Shown here: positions 11,844-25,300 of the stretch, piece by piece
How the letters are laid out: each line of letters opens with the position of its first letter
Position numbering within the stretch: the stretch's first letter is position 1
DNA from: Cucumis sativus
Taxonomy: Eukaryota; Streptophyta; Magnoliopsida; Cucurbitales; Cucurbitaceae
Direction of reading: 5' to 3'
DNA length: 64,000 nt
NCBI RefSeq assembly: GCF_000004075.3
Contig: NC_026659.2
Coordinates: forward strand, 25,004,272-25,068,271
Notes under the pieces: generated by a model
Told to the model about the DNA's origin: nothing
The model's database searches: none
Seen by the model: only the letters and a program-made list of their open reading frames with translations
Program-made: the position numbers and the translations under genes

Positions 11844-13120
11844 TTTGAAATTTGGAATTTGGTGGGAAACTTTTTAGGGTTTGGGGTTTATAAGGAGAAG
11901 AAGGAGGGATTTGCTTGGGGAGGAAGATTTAGGATTTGATTGGTTTTGTTTAAAGTGATGAAACGACGACATTTTTGTGGAATTTTTGTAGTCTTCTTTG
12001 ACAAGCGAGCTAAGACTAAAGCTTCTCTTACAACTTAGAGGTGATCCCAATTTTTATTAGCAATTTTTACCTTTGAAAAAAGTTTCAACAAAATTGTGGG
12101 GAAATTTGTACAAAATAATCTAAAAGTTTGTATGATTCATCTCTTTCTAAACACTTGTTTATCACCAAATACCACTTTTACGTAAGTACTTTTTTTTGTA
12201 TATATTTTTCCTTTTCCTCCGAGGACAACAAAACAAAAATTAGAACTCATTTAAAATTAAAGATGCTTAAAATTTCTACAAGAACGAGTGATCATTTAGT
12301 TAAAACAAAGTTGTGTATAATCAAAATATTTGTCAACATGAGTCTAGCTCAACTAGCATCTATTTGTTCATGAGAACAAGATGTCTCGTGTTCAGAGACA
12401 TACCCTACTACTTGTTATATTTAAAAAGACCTTTTTAAAAAAAGTGATTGTTGACATCAACGTGCGCAATCCCTTAGACGACAAGAGAAGAAGAGGGCAA
12501 TCACACGATGAGAGGGGATATAATGAGAAGAAAATAATGTTCTTCTTTTCAAAGTTGAGGTAAATATTACATTTTACATTGTAAAAGGTCAATGGTAATA
12601 AAGTTTTTAGAAATAGCCTAAAAGATTGTTTTTCTTAGTTCACTTTGTCAATTTTTCCAAAATGTGGATATGGAGAAATAAACCTAATAAATTTAAAAAA
12701 TGGCTCGAAATGACTTAAAATCCAAAAATTTCTTCACAGATAACTTATTATTTTTAAATCATGTTTTCTTTTTAGTTTTTATCCTTTTTAAGTGGAGTTA
12801 GCTATTATAACTCACACTGATTTATCTTTTTCTATTCTTATTTGTAACTCGATCCAAAATAATTTGAACTCTAACTCGTTTTATAATAACTTCAAAACTA
12901 TAATCACTATGGACTATAATAATTAATTCATCTTTTCAATAAACCCCCTAAGTTTGGTGAGGCTAAATCTACCATTTGAAGGATGGAACCATCAAGTAAA
13001 CAAAAACCCCAAATTACCATACATGGGATTGGGCAAGACAAATGGGCCTATTGTATATTGGGCCGTATAAGTGGGCTGAAATTGAAAAAAAAGACCCATA
13101 TAGAAACATTAGTACGGTTC
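11844..13120. other. Intergenic spacer between divergent genes
   Basis: Holds the upstream region of the minus-strand AAA-ATPase relic (with a TTTATAAGG-like box near 11886-11894) and the promoter and leader start of the OTU gene. The stretch 12325-12420 (tagctcaactagca, later gtgttcagagac) weakly recalls tRNA-derived SINE A and B boxes. ORFs at 12128, 12381 and 12392 (minus) show no family resemblance. I see no gene here. Confidence 0.55.
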
Positions 13121-13694
13121 ACTCCACGCGTCCTGCGCGCGAGAATCTTTCAAGCAGAATACAATGGAGGGAGATGATAAGTAAAGGCAATAAAGTTCGT
13201 TCAAAACTGAGCTATCGGAATCATCTCTTACCTGCGCCTGAGAGAGCACCGGATTCGATTCTCCCTGATAGCAACGTTAGGGCGTACTCCTTTATCGTTC
13301 TCACATTCTTCAGGTGATCTTCCATTTTTCCTTCTGTCGAGTTTTGAATTTGTTGCATCAGAGGGAGTAGGCACTGTATTTTAAGCGTGTTTCCGTATGG
13401 TGTTGAGTACTTGCTAACCTTGATTTTGGTGATGCGAAGTCAATTTCAAATAATCCGTATGTTTTTTTTCATTGATCTCGAGGTTTTGGAATTTTCTTTT
13501 CGTATGTATGAGGTTTTGAAAATGATTGATTGCAGCCGTGCGTGCGTAACTATCAGATTTATGAATTTATTATGTTTTGTTAGAAGTTGTACATCGGTTA
13601 ATTCCTCCTTTCGAAAATGAAAAATAAGTTGTAAATATGAATGATATGATTCTGCTACGTCCTTTATTATGAGATGGTCTTTTGTTGGGGACAG

Positions 13695-16368
13695 GAATTC
13701 CTGGTGATGGAAGATGTTTGTTTCGATCGGTGGTTTATGGTGCTTGTCTCAGATCGGGCAAGCTGGCTCCAAGCGAGGTTCTTCAAAAGGAGCTTGCAGA
13801 CGAGCTCAGAGAAAACGTGCGATTCAGAATTCATTTCTATTGTTCTTTTTGTGTTAAATATATTATTGCATTGCAAATAATACAATCCTCCAAGTTTCTG
13901 ATTAATTTTACTTCACTTCTATTGCTACCTTTCCATTTCGTTACCCCAATCTGACGAATATTTGTTGATTGGTTTGAACAGGTTGCAAACGAGTTGATGA
14001 AGAGGCGTTTGGACACTGAGCGGTAAAGTTTCTTGAGGTCTTTTTAGTTTATATTATGCAGAGCTTTTTATACATCACAATTCACAATTATTTACCACAG
14101 TTAACAAAACAACAACAATCACTTTATGATTTTCAATCAAGTTTTGAATTGAACCTGAATTCAGCAAGTATTAAAAAATTGGGTCATTCCATTTATTTAT
14201 GTGATCCTCATTGACCCAAGATGATATGTGTTATATATTATTTGTTAATAATCTGACAGTTTATGTGGTATGATATAGTAGTAATAATAATAAAAAAGGT
14301 CAAAATACCTTTTCAATCCTTGTACTTTGAGGTCCGTTCAAATTTAGTTCCAATGCTGGTCCAATTTTAATCTTGTATTTTTAATAAATATTAAACTGCC
14401 CTAAGTTTTTTTTTTTTTTTTTTTGGAAATTGGCTATATAACAACAACAATTTTTATGAATGTGTTTTCAAAATTTATTGTAAAAATGTTATAGCAAATT
14501 TTTTTTTCAGAAAGTTCAACCATAAACTAGTGGTAGGACCTCAATTTAAGATTTCTTGAAAATTACAATAACTAAAATTGGACATTGGAAAGTATCTTCA
14601 ATGTATAGAGACCAAAACAATATTTTAAAAATGGATTAGTTCTTTCGTAGTCTTTGTTCAGAATTCCATTTCATTTGATACACTTAAGTATCAACTGCTA
14701 TATGTTTAAAATGTTGAGATAGTTGCTATTTATGTTATTATGGTACCATTAATTTATTTGTTACCGGTTCTATATATGTCATCTTACTTATAAGCTAGTA
14801 ACAATCTAGATGAGATCTGCTGTTTGTTTATTTCATTCTCCATTCTCTTGTTATTGTGGAGGCTGTGTGCTGTTATACATCTGTTCTCTAATCTCGTTGG
14901 GCCGTTGCTCTGCCGAATTTCTTATATTCTTGCATTGAAATTAAATCGTAATAGACAACAGAAAATATCCAAGTTGCAATGGTTGGCAGGTTTATCGAAG
15001 GTGACTTCGGACAGTATGTTAGACACATGCGCCAACCACATGTATGGGGTGGAGAACCTGAGTTACTCATGTCGTCACATGTCCTACAGTAATCTCTCTG
15101 TTTAATTATTCTCCTTGCTGCAGTTTTCTCATTGATACATCTCTCAATTTTGTCACCACATGCATTTGATTTTAATTATTTGAAGCAAACACCTACATGC
15201 ATTATGCTGGGTGTCACGGACCTCTTGGGGGTCTGACACCGGGCTTCATATGGATCTTAGGTGAATTGGAAATTGTAAAGAACATGTCTTCTTCTTTTTC
15301 CTTATTTTCTAACCAGAAGTTCCTATACTGTCTGAACTTTCTGAACCTTGATATAGTTCCTCACGTATTCTCCGCCCTAGAGTTTTCTGCTCACAAGTTA
15401 GACTTGTGTCGTTTGAAGTTGAGAAACTGAACCTAGATGTGATACGGTAGGTTTACCTATCTTAGATTACGAGTTTGTTAATCCTGTTGGTTAACTCAGA
15501 AGTATAAGACCTTTTATTACTATATGCTATCTTTGTTGACGGCTGCTCATATTGGCATATGCTTACACTAACACAAACCAAGTTTGTATAACCTCTTGTA
15601 GTTCCAAGTCGAGATTACGTACGGACCTCATAAACCCAAATGGGGAATGTTCCGTTTGGAGTTCGAGTCATGGACCTTCAACATTTTGATACATCCATAA
15701 GTTGAAGAGTTTGACATTGATATTAAATATGAAGAAACACGAATATGGATAAGACAAACGCACACGGTGACACGTCATTTTTTCTCTTATAAATATAGGG
15801 CATGGCAAGAACACGACAAGGACACATTTATTAAAATATATAAAACTTTTATTGTAAAAGAAAATTAAACGTAAATGAGTTGTGTTTATGTGCTTAAACA
15901 ACTTAGCTTGATGTATTTAACATTCAAAAAGTTATTATTGTCGTATATGCGTGCGTCTCTTTAGCCTATTTAACAAGTGTTCGATGCATGTCTAATAAAT
16001 TTGTTGCACTAACATGTGTATGATATGTGTTCAACAAGTGTCAAATTATCCAAGTTATCCAACACCCTAAATTGTTCTTATTCTTATAAAATCTATCGAT
16101 ATCTTCTACATCTTTTATAAATGCTTGTAAAACATATAAAATGATCGGTATATTGTTGTACTCAGAACTACACATCATTCTTTTGATAGGTTGACTAGTT
16201 TTTGTGTCTTTTTTAAGGATGCCAATCTCAGTGTACATGTGTGACAAGAAGTCAGGAAATCTTAAGGTCATAGCTGAGTATGGGCAGGAGTACGGCAAAG
16301 AAAATCCTATCCGCGTCCTTTTCCACAGCTACGGACATTACGATTCATTGAAGGCTCCATGCAATTAA
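13695..16368 (+). CDS. OTU-domain cysteine deubiquitinase (plant OTU3-like), 5' end unresolved
   Basis: Ovarian-tumour family deubiquitinase, a cysteine protease that removes ubiquitin. Recognised exons: 13695-13816, 13982-14022, 14990-15088, 16218-16368, with GT-AG borders and consistent phase, encoding 136 residues to the stop. Exon one gives GIPGDGRCLFRSVVYGACLR with the catalytic Asp and Cys in GDGRC; the next give VANELMKRRLDTER and FIEGDFGQYVRHMRQPHVWG; the last gives IAEYGQEYGKENPIRV and the catalytic His in YGHYDSL. The core exon needs an upstream exon ending in G (as at 13313, CTTCAG|gtgatc), but that exon's matching frame has no ATG after the TGA at 13208. A six-codon ORF starts at 13164. 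The true start and first coding exon are therefore unknown. The donor after 13816 (AAC|gtgcga) is weak. Intron 3 (14023-14989) contains repeat-like sequence with a long T run. Confidence 0.85.
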
Positions 16369-16381
16369 AGAAGTAATATAC

Positions 16382-16433
16382 TTTGCTTCCCTTTCTATTC
16401 GTATTTGCTTCCCTATCTATTGGTATTTGCTTC
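16382..16433 (+). repeat. 22-bp tandem repeat in the OTU gene 3' UTR
   Basis: Two 22-bp copies of a unit beginning TTTGCTTCCC (16382-16403 and 16404-16425) differ at two positions and are followed by an 8-base third start. It begins 14 bases after the stop codon, so it should be transcribed in the 3' UTR. Confidence 0.7.
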
Positions 16434-19020
16434 GATCAGAGAAAAGATTGTGAGGGATGTGAATCATAACCATTTCAAAATAGCTTTTCCCCTCTTAGAA
16501 AAACCAATTTCTTATAATAATTACCGATAGATCGGCTATGCTGGGAAGATAGTAGGTAAGCAAACAATTATCATCACAAAAGTTAATGGTTTTGATTTCC
16601 TACTCCCATTATTATTGAACTTGAAGAAGAAAAAACTATATATAAAGTTTCTCACTTGATAATTTGTGATTGACACTTGATCTATAAGTAGATAGTACGG
16701 TGTACGTGATCTCCGTTTCACATATCAATTGAACAAAACACGCAACAAAATGAAATATATTTTAATTAATTAACCAAAGTCACCGTTAAATTAAATCATC
16801 CATATATATTTTAAGAAATTAGTTTGATCGTTTGGTTTTGAAAAATGACGAATATGGTAATAATAAAACAAAACTGTTTTGTACTAGAAGACGGTAGCCA
16901 ATACAAGCCTTTTGTGTTGTATATATTGTAGGGTTGTCCAAAAAAAAGAAAAAAATCTTCGAAAGCTAAATTGGATTGACCAAAATCAACTTTGGTTCGA
17001 TTGACTTAAGAAGCAAGGTAATTGATGTTGGTTTTTTATGCATTCTAGAATTAATCGATTGACTTGGAAAGATTTCATACTAATGAAAGCAATGGTTCTC
17101 ACTCACAAGTTTTTATTAGTTCATTTTTCTAATCAATGCGAGAGTTTATTTGCATTCTTAATATCGATAAGTTACAAGATGATTTCACTTTGCCGCAAAA
17201 CTGTGAGTTATTTACTTTTCTCAAAACTATATTTGATTGGTAAGAGAAAAAATGTTTTCAAAAGACCGTTTGTAAATTTATTTTAAAAAGTAGGATGGTA
17301 GTTGCAATTATACTCTTAAATTTTTTAAATAAAAAAATTAAACCTTCAAATCTGTTTGAATTTTAAAATTAAACATTGACTTTGTATGATTGTATAAATT
17401 GTATTGATTAATAAGTTTTCAATTTAATTTTTTGTCATTCCTGGGTTTAGTTTTTTAATTATTGAAGGTTGATGATACAATTTTAACACTTTTATAAATT
17501 TATAAGTCTACTTGTTACTTTTCAAAGTGTAATTATAACTATTATAATATTTATGGTGGTTTTTGGAATTTGACTATTTTAAAAAACACACTTCTATTTA
17601 ATTTTTTTTTTTTATAAAAAATCTTTAAAATACATTTAACAATGTTTCAAAAAAAATAAAAAACAATTATTTTGAGTAGTTGCTAAACTCAATTTAACAT
17701 TATTTCTTGTTTATCTCTCTTCTTTTTACTCTCTTAGTTCTCCCACTCCTTCCTCTCCATTTCCTCTTCCCACCTCTCTACTCCATCAACCCACCTATCA
17801 CCTCTACTGCCCATTGCCATCGCTAATCGCACTTCTATGCTCTTTCCCCTCCCTTTTAGTTCTTCTCATCAATCTATTTTTTCCCTTTCTTATATTTTCA
17901 TCTTTCTCCCTTTCACCTCCATTGCTGTTGCTTTTTCGTTTTCTTTAATTAATTCGTTGGAGACACAAAATCGATCAATTATATGGACAACTGATCGGAG
18001 TTTGTGGTCGTCGATTTCAGCTCAAAATTGATTCCACTTATCCATGATTACCTCTAATGATTCCTAGATGGATACACTATTAAATATTATATTGATTTAG
18101 AATTTTAATTTCTTCTTCTTAACAAAACTTTGGTTGCACATTGTGCACCAAAATGTACCACAAACAAAATCAATTTTTTTTTGCATTGATTTCTTTATAA
18201 ATATTTTCCATTCTTCCAACAACCATAATATTTAAGTGCATCCCAAGAACGCGTTCTCTTATCTATTCATTTATATAAAAAAAATCACAATATTATAAAA
18301 TAATTGTCCATAGATAATAATTTAGTGTAAGCATATTTTTTAAAAAGTTAAAAGAAAAGAATTTGGTGGCTCGCAACTATTCATTGCTAAAATTAAAGAT
18401 ATATTTAGAACAAAAATTATCTAAGATTACAGGTAATGGTAAAAGTACTATGTAAAAGTCTTCGATTAAATAATTATTTCAAAACGGTTGATTTGTTATA
18501 GTGTTTATTAAACATTTAACTCAAACTAAAATAATTTATACAGCAAAGACAAACTATTCTAATCAAACCTAAAATTATAATAACTCTTGACGATCTCATG
18601 TTTGCTTCAAAGATTATGATAATCATAGGAAGTTTAGTGTACTTTTTCTCCTTATTCTTCCTATTTCTCGTTCTCTCTTTTTACTTTCTTCATTCTCCTT
18701 TTTACTATTATTCACCCTATCTTTCTTCCGTCATTATTTCACTTTCTCACTTGTTAAGAAGTGTTATATTGACTTTTATAAATCAATAAATACATTTCCC
18801 TTCTTTTCTATTGGAAATTGGGATAAAAGGTTTGATTTGAAAGAAGAAAAAAAGGGAAAGGATCTGAACTTTTGGATACTGATTTTCTCTCATTAGAAAA
18901 TCAAAATGCCTTTTTACATTTGGTGATTGCGGTCCCAATCCATCTGACAGTAAATAGTAAATAAAAAAAAGCGAATAGATTCCTCAGCCAAAATATCAAA
19001 TTATTTTCTGCTTTCTCTAC
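16434..19020. other. Intergenic region upstream of urease
   Basis: AT-rich, with a long pyrimidine-rich stretch at about 17700-17900. The open frames at 17038, 17837 and 18598 are composed mainly of Phe, Ser, Leu and Ile, and match no family that I recognise. The urease promoter should lie in the last part; no clear TATA box was pinned down. Confidence 0.6.
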
Positions 19021-19058
19021 TTCTCTCGGAGCCTCCACTTGCACCACACTACGAGTCA

Positions 19059-19127
19059 ATGACTTCCCGCTTCACAATCACCAAACTTCATTTTCCTTCG
19101 CTTTTCAACAACCTTTGCATCTCATAA
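19059..19127 (+). promoter_or_regulatory. 22-codon upstream ORF in the presumed urease leader
   Basis: The probable first non-coding exon of the urease gene (about 19000-19145, with a donor at CATTG|taag or nearby) contains ATG ACT TCC, which runs 22 codons to TAA at 19125-19127. It is out of frame with, and separated by an intron from, the main start at 19375. Whether it lies in the mature transcript depends on the transcription start, which I cannot see. Confidence 0.4.
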
Positions 19128-19374
19128 AACCACGTTCTTCCTCATTGTAAGTTTACAATTCTGATTATCTTTTATGAATCCAAGGCAAACTAATCTGTTT
19201 TCTGAATTTCATTTCCAGCAACACACACCGATTATAGTTACGGTTTCATTATTTAAGATATTAATGTAGAGTCGTAGTGAGATGTATTTGACTTCTTCGG
19301 GATTCATTTTGGTTGGTGATAGGACTTTTGTTCTGTTTTGATTTGGAATTTGAGGTGCGGTAGTGACGAAAAGA

Positions 19375-22300
19375 ATGAAGCTGAGTCCAAAGGAGTTGGA
19401 TAAGCTAGGTTTGCATAATGCTGGATTTCTAGCACAGAAGCGTCTTGCTCGTGGTTTGAGGCTGAATTACACTGAAGCTGTAGCACTTATTGCCACACAG
19501 GTTAGTTGGTGATTTATTCTGCTTTAGTAGAACTCTGTATTTTGTTTCTTCTTAACTGTTATCTAGACTCCAGATGTAAGATGGAGTTGACGCCGAACAG
19601 TAAAAGTTCCTTTTTAGCTTACTGAAATTGCCCATCCTTCAACCTTGTAAGCGCTTAAGAGTCAGTCCTGTTATGATATGGTTTTCAAATCCATCATTTT
19701 GGACTTGTACGTGCACGTTTGGGAGTGATCTTAAATTTGTTAAGATCGGCTTGAAGAAACTAACTCTTAATTACTAAAGATCAATTCAATGTTCATTTCA
19801 CACATTTAAATGCAATTTTCATGCTATTGATATTGATTTTGAATGATCAAAAGGTTGATAAAAGAGATTTTATGTTACTTTTCCTTTTAGCAAGTTCACG
19901 GGTTCAGGTTGATTCTAATGAGATTATTATTATTCTTCCCCCCCTCCCGCGTAGATTCTGGAGTTTGCGCGCAATGGTGACAAGAGCGTGGCAGAATTGA
20001 TGGAATTGGGACCGAAACTCTTAGGAAGGTTTGATGAAATTCTTTTATTTTATTTTGCTATGATACTGTTGAATATTGTATTACGTTTATATGAACCTAC
20101 TTATTATTAAAAGCTATAGAATTTTAATAACTTTCTTCGTGACAGGAGACAAGTTCTTCCAGCTGTTCCCCATCTTGTGGATTCTGTGCAGGTATTGTAC
20201 TACCAAGTGCCAAGTATTGTTTTGAAGTCTTCTATAAATTCAAATTCCAAATTATCTGCAAAAGTAGTACGGGAATCGTTAAATATCTTGCATAATGCCG
20301 ATATTGATATTGTAGGTTGAAGGAACTTTTCCTGATGGGACTAAGTTAGTCACAGTTCATAATCCCTTTGAAGAAGAAAATGGGAACCTAGAACTCGCAT
20401 TGGAGGGTTCTTTTCTTCCAGGTGGATCTCACTTTCACAAAGTTTTTGACTTACATTCTGTTGGATATATTTATTATTCTGTCTTCTAGGTTCCATACGA
20501 CTCCAATAAAAAATCCTCACGATTTCTGATTTTCTGATTTCCTGCTATAAACCTTTGCTCTTAATTCCCTGCTGATTAAGAACGAATTGTTTTTTTTTTT
20601 TTTGGTTAAATTACAAGTTTAATTATTGATGTTTCTAGATTGTGTTTAATAGGTATCTGAAATTTAAAAATATGTAATAGGTATGTGAGTGGATCACCTT
20701 TTCTTCTTTCTTAAGCCGAGAGTCCAACAATCAGCTAATCCTCCCTTTTTAGTTTGGTCATGAAGGTTGGACGTACATCTTGTCAACTTTTTTAATTTGG
20801 TTTGGTGCCTTCTGAAGAGAGTGGAAGATGTTTTTTTTAATGGCTTTCCAGTTGGTGGTTCAAAAAGCTAGCAAAAGTCTTGTGCCGTAATGAAAGTAAA
20901 TAGAATATGGTTCTCAAATAAGGCCTCTACTTTTTTTTTCCTGTGAAACTGTACAGTACCCAACCTCTTTTTGTTGTGCTTTACCCAGTTCATTTTTCAA
21001 TACTTGATATTCTCTCGTTTGTATAGGCTGGAAGCCCTTCCTTTTTTTATCCCTTTTTCTAGGCTTAGGAGCTCTCATCCCAAAGGCCTTTTGAGGTTTG
21101 CTCTCTTTTGGTGTTGGGTCTTTCTTCCTTAAAAAAACATATGGGAGCTTTCATTTTTGTCTAGTAAGTCCCAGACTGGGTTTTTTGAAAGATTATTAGA
21201 TGCATTAGATACAAAATTGAAAGGTGTGAGTTCTATTAGCAATACTAACTTAGGGGTGTTTGGGGTAAGGAGTGAGTTATTATGGTCCTAGGTTGTTATA
21301 GTTGAGTTATAATGGTTTGTGTTTGGGGTGTAAGATTATTTTAGTTTGAGAAGAAAATAGTAAACGTTGTAGCAATGAATAAAAAAATGATGAATATTGA
21401 ATAGTAAAAACTGTAGCAAATGGAGAGTTTTAAAATAGTGTTTACTGTAGCTAATTGGAGATTTTAAACAGTATCTACTGTAGCTAGAGGTAGTTATAAT
21501 ATTCTTACATAATCCTCGCCCCCAATGGCCTCTTAATTTTGTATCTCACAAGTTCTTGACTTTCAAAAAATGACAAATGGATTAGGGAGCTGTTGAATAA
21601 AATATTCAAAGTTTGGAGACCTATTAGATATAAAATTGAAAGTTCAAAATCTGTTCAAACACTTCAAAGACTCAATAGTTACAAGTTAAAAATTCAAAAA
21701 CTTATTTAGAACAATTATGTAAGTGTAGGTACTAAATCTGTAATTTAACAACTTAGTTTTTATGGCCATTTTAATATATTTGTTCTTCTACAATCCAGTA
21801 TATCAAATTTACTTCTAGTATATCTAATTTACTTCTTGTTGAACCATTCAAATAAACTTGTGGTTGTTTATTACTAATAACACGTGCCGGCCTTGTTTCC
21901 TACCCCTTTACTCCAATTTTTTTTTGTCCTTTCTCCGTTCAGTTTTATCAGCTTTAATAAACAAACAATATTAGTGGAAATTCTTACCAAAACTGGAATG
22001 ATGGTATAACATTTTAACTATACCCTTGATTTTTGCTTCTCACATGTCATTTAAAGGTTCAAATGCTCTTTGTAAACTTGTAGTGTTCTACAGTGTTTTA
22101 CTAACTTGAGTGTTGTGTATTGTTAAGTATAATATGAAACTGCTTGCGAGTAAAATTTAGCATAGCAGCCCTAGCACTTTCGTTACTCATAGCGTTTTAG
22201 GTGGTTTTTTTTATGGAATGTGGTTTTTCTCTCCATATATTTTAGTTGATTTAATTGCAAAAGAATTGTTTTGCAGTTCCTTCACCAGAAAAGTTCCCTT

Positions 22301-25300
22301 TGATGGAAAGTAGTGTGGTGCCTGGTGAGATTATCTGTCCAAATGATAAGATTTCAATTAATGTTGGACGGAAAGCTGTTAGACTCAGTGTAGTCAATAA
22401 GGGAGACAGACCAATTCAGGTGTTTACAGTGTTCTCATTTTTTCTATGCAAACTGGTCAAGGGTAACTTATACCTCATGCCATGGCAATAATCAGCTGCT
22501 AGTTTAGTAGTGAGACAGACTAATTAAGGCATCTGACAGGCTTGAGTTTGATGATCGACATATGTGTGATTCCGGATTAAAATGCTACACCACGTTCACC
22601 TTTTGATATCTTGGAGCAAGTGCCTCAAACAAAATTCTCTCGTGGGTTGTTTGTTTAGCATTCAGTTTAGTTCAAGATGTCAATGAGTTTCAAATAGCTT
22701 CCCATTCGTTTCAATTGTTTCTAGATATGAATTCCATAGCGAAGCCTGCTTTTTTTTTCCCTATAAACAGTAGTTTTCTAACATGCTAAAAGTAATATTG
22801 TCTTAGGTTGGAAGCCACTATCACTTTATTGAGGTGAATCCTTCCTTGGTTTTTGATCGATCAAAAGCTTATGGAATGCGCCTTAACATTTCAGCTGGAT
22901 CAGCTACACGGTTTGAGGTTGGACATTTTAATCTTGTTCGGGGCTCTTAGTTATAAATTATTGTTGAGATTGTATTTTTCTCTTGGTCTCTTATTTCCAT
23001 AGATGTTCCAATTCTTGCTTCCCGAATACTGTAACTAATGTGGCCATGAACATGCATTTATATATCCCTATATTGATTCACTATAATCTAGTGACCTTTT
23101 TAAGTGTAATTGATCTGCTTCTTTCTTTGTCCAAGATATTATTAGGTGATAGAAAACCATTGCTTTGGTACACATGTTGATGGATGTTCAACTCTTTAAT
23201 CTAACCTCACATGCCCCTTCAGGCACTTTGCTGATTTGTTGTTTTTTCCTAGTAGCCAGGGGATCCAAAATCTGTCACACTAGTAGCTATTGGTGGTAAC
23301 CAAGTTATCAGAGGGGGAAATGGCATTGCCGATGGTCCAGTTGATAGTTCCAAATTGAAAGATGTGATGGAAGCTGTGCATGCAAGAGGATTTAAACACG
23401 TGGAAGAAAACAACGCTAGGTCTAGACCATCTAATATGCAAGATTGTTGATTGTATTGTTTTTAATTTGTTGGGTCATTTGCATTTTCCTTTATGACTAG
23501 TTCAGTGTAGATCCAAGCAAATGGAAGTCTTATCTTAGAAGTCATTTTGCAGAGAAGGTATAGCTGGAATAGATGACGAATTCACCACAAGACTTTCTCG
23601 TGAGGATTATGCCAACCGGTATGGTCCTACCACTGGCGACAAAGTTCGACTTGGTGACACAGATCTATATGCAGAAATTGAGCATGATTTCTCCGTCTAT
23701 GGAGATGAGTGTGTATTTGGAGGAGGAAAGGTTATTAGAGAGGGAATGGGACAATCCTGTGGGCATCCACCGACTTTGTCCCTTGATACTGTAATAACCA
23801 ATGCAGTCATCATTGATCACAGTGGAATTTTCAAGACAGATATTGGGATCAAAGATGGCTTCATTATGACCCTTGGAAAAGCTGGAAATCCTGATGTCAT
23901 GGATGGTGTTTTTAGTGACCTGATTATTGGGGTAAATTTTGTCTCAGTTCAGTATTATTTCGAAGGTATATTTGAATGCTGACCCCTCTCTTTCTATATG
24001 ATCAGGCTAATACTGAGGTTATTGCTGGAGAAGGATTACTTGTTACTGCAGGAGCTATAGACTGTCATGTGCATTTCATATGCCCTCAACTGGCATATGA
24101 AGCAATATCAAGCGGTATGCTTACTGATCCTGGACAAACGAGAATTTATAGATGCCAATTGGTGACAGCCTCATCAGTTGGGGTTGTGACCTTGTTGACT
24201 TTCTATATTTTCATAATTTGTTGGAACCAATATCGAAAATGGAAGCGTTTTGATATTTTATGCAAGTTGTCTTTTTTTTTTAAAGTGTTTTTATTTGTTT
24301 AAATTTAGTTTTTTGTACATGAACTCTGCATTTAACTAGGCATCACAACACTGGTGGGAGGTGGAACTGGGCCTGCCGCAGGAACTTGTGCTACTACTTG
24401 CACACCATCTCCAGTGCAGATGAGGATGATGCTGCAATCAACTGATGACCTCCCCTTGAATTTTGGCTTTACAGGAAAAGTACGTATACTTACTTTTTTT
24501 GGTTTGCCAAATTTTGTTTTCTGCATACCCATTCGTGATGGTTCTTCTTTCCATAGTTCATATATAATTGGAAAGGATTTAAACTATTATTTCGAATATG
24601 TTTCTTCCACTCTCTTATAACAACTTGAGCAGCTAGTTGATTGCACATTTCACTTCTATGTTCTAATGCACCACCTTTTCGTCTGTCTCAGGGGAACAGT
24701 TCGAAGCCAGATGAGCTGTATGGAATAGTGCGTGCTGGAGCAATGGGGCTGAAGCTACATGAAGATTGGGGAACTACTCCTGCTGCAATTGACAATTGTT
24801 TAACTGTGGCAGAAAAATATGACATTCAGGCAGTCTTCGAAAATTTCTCTCCATGAGTTTGAAGAGGTTTAAATCGTGTTTATTGAAGTTGCATTGTTGC
24901 TTTTTTTTTCTTTATTAGGTGAATATTCACACCGACACTCTGAATGAATCTGGATTTGTGGAGCATACAATTGCGGCTTTTAAGGAAAGAACTATACACA
25001 CATACCACAGGTAAAAGGTCCTTCCTGCTCTTATGTGTTGACGTGATATGTGTTGCTGTGTCGATGTTGTGAAAGGGTTCTTTCGTTTTGGGTATTCTCT
25101 TAAGCTATTTTTCCTGGAAGTCCCTTTAACTTTATGATGGACTAGACAATTATATATGTCATAAATTTTTTGATAGAACTGTTACTTTTTTCGTGCTTTG
25201 TCTTTGTATTGTTTGGACAGTGAAGGAGCTGGAGGTGGTCATGCTCCAGATATTATTCGAGTGTGTGGTGTGAAAAATGTGCTGCCTTCATCAACTAATC

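Noticed and set aside
17837-18031. Plus-strand ORF rich in Phe, Ser and Leu
   Set aside because: Derived from a pyrimidine-rich tract; no motifs, and no nearby splice structure supports it.
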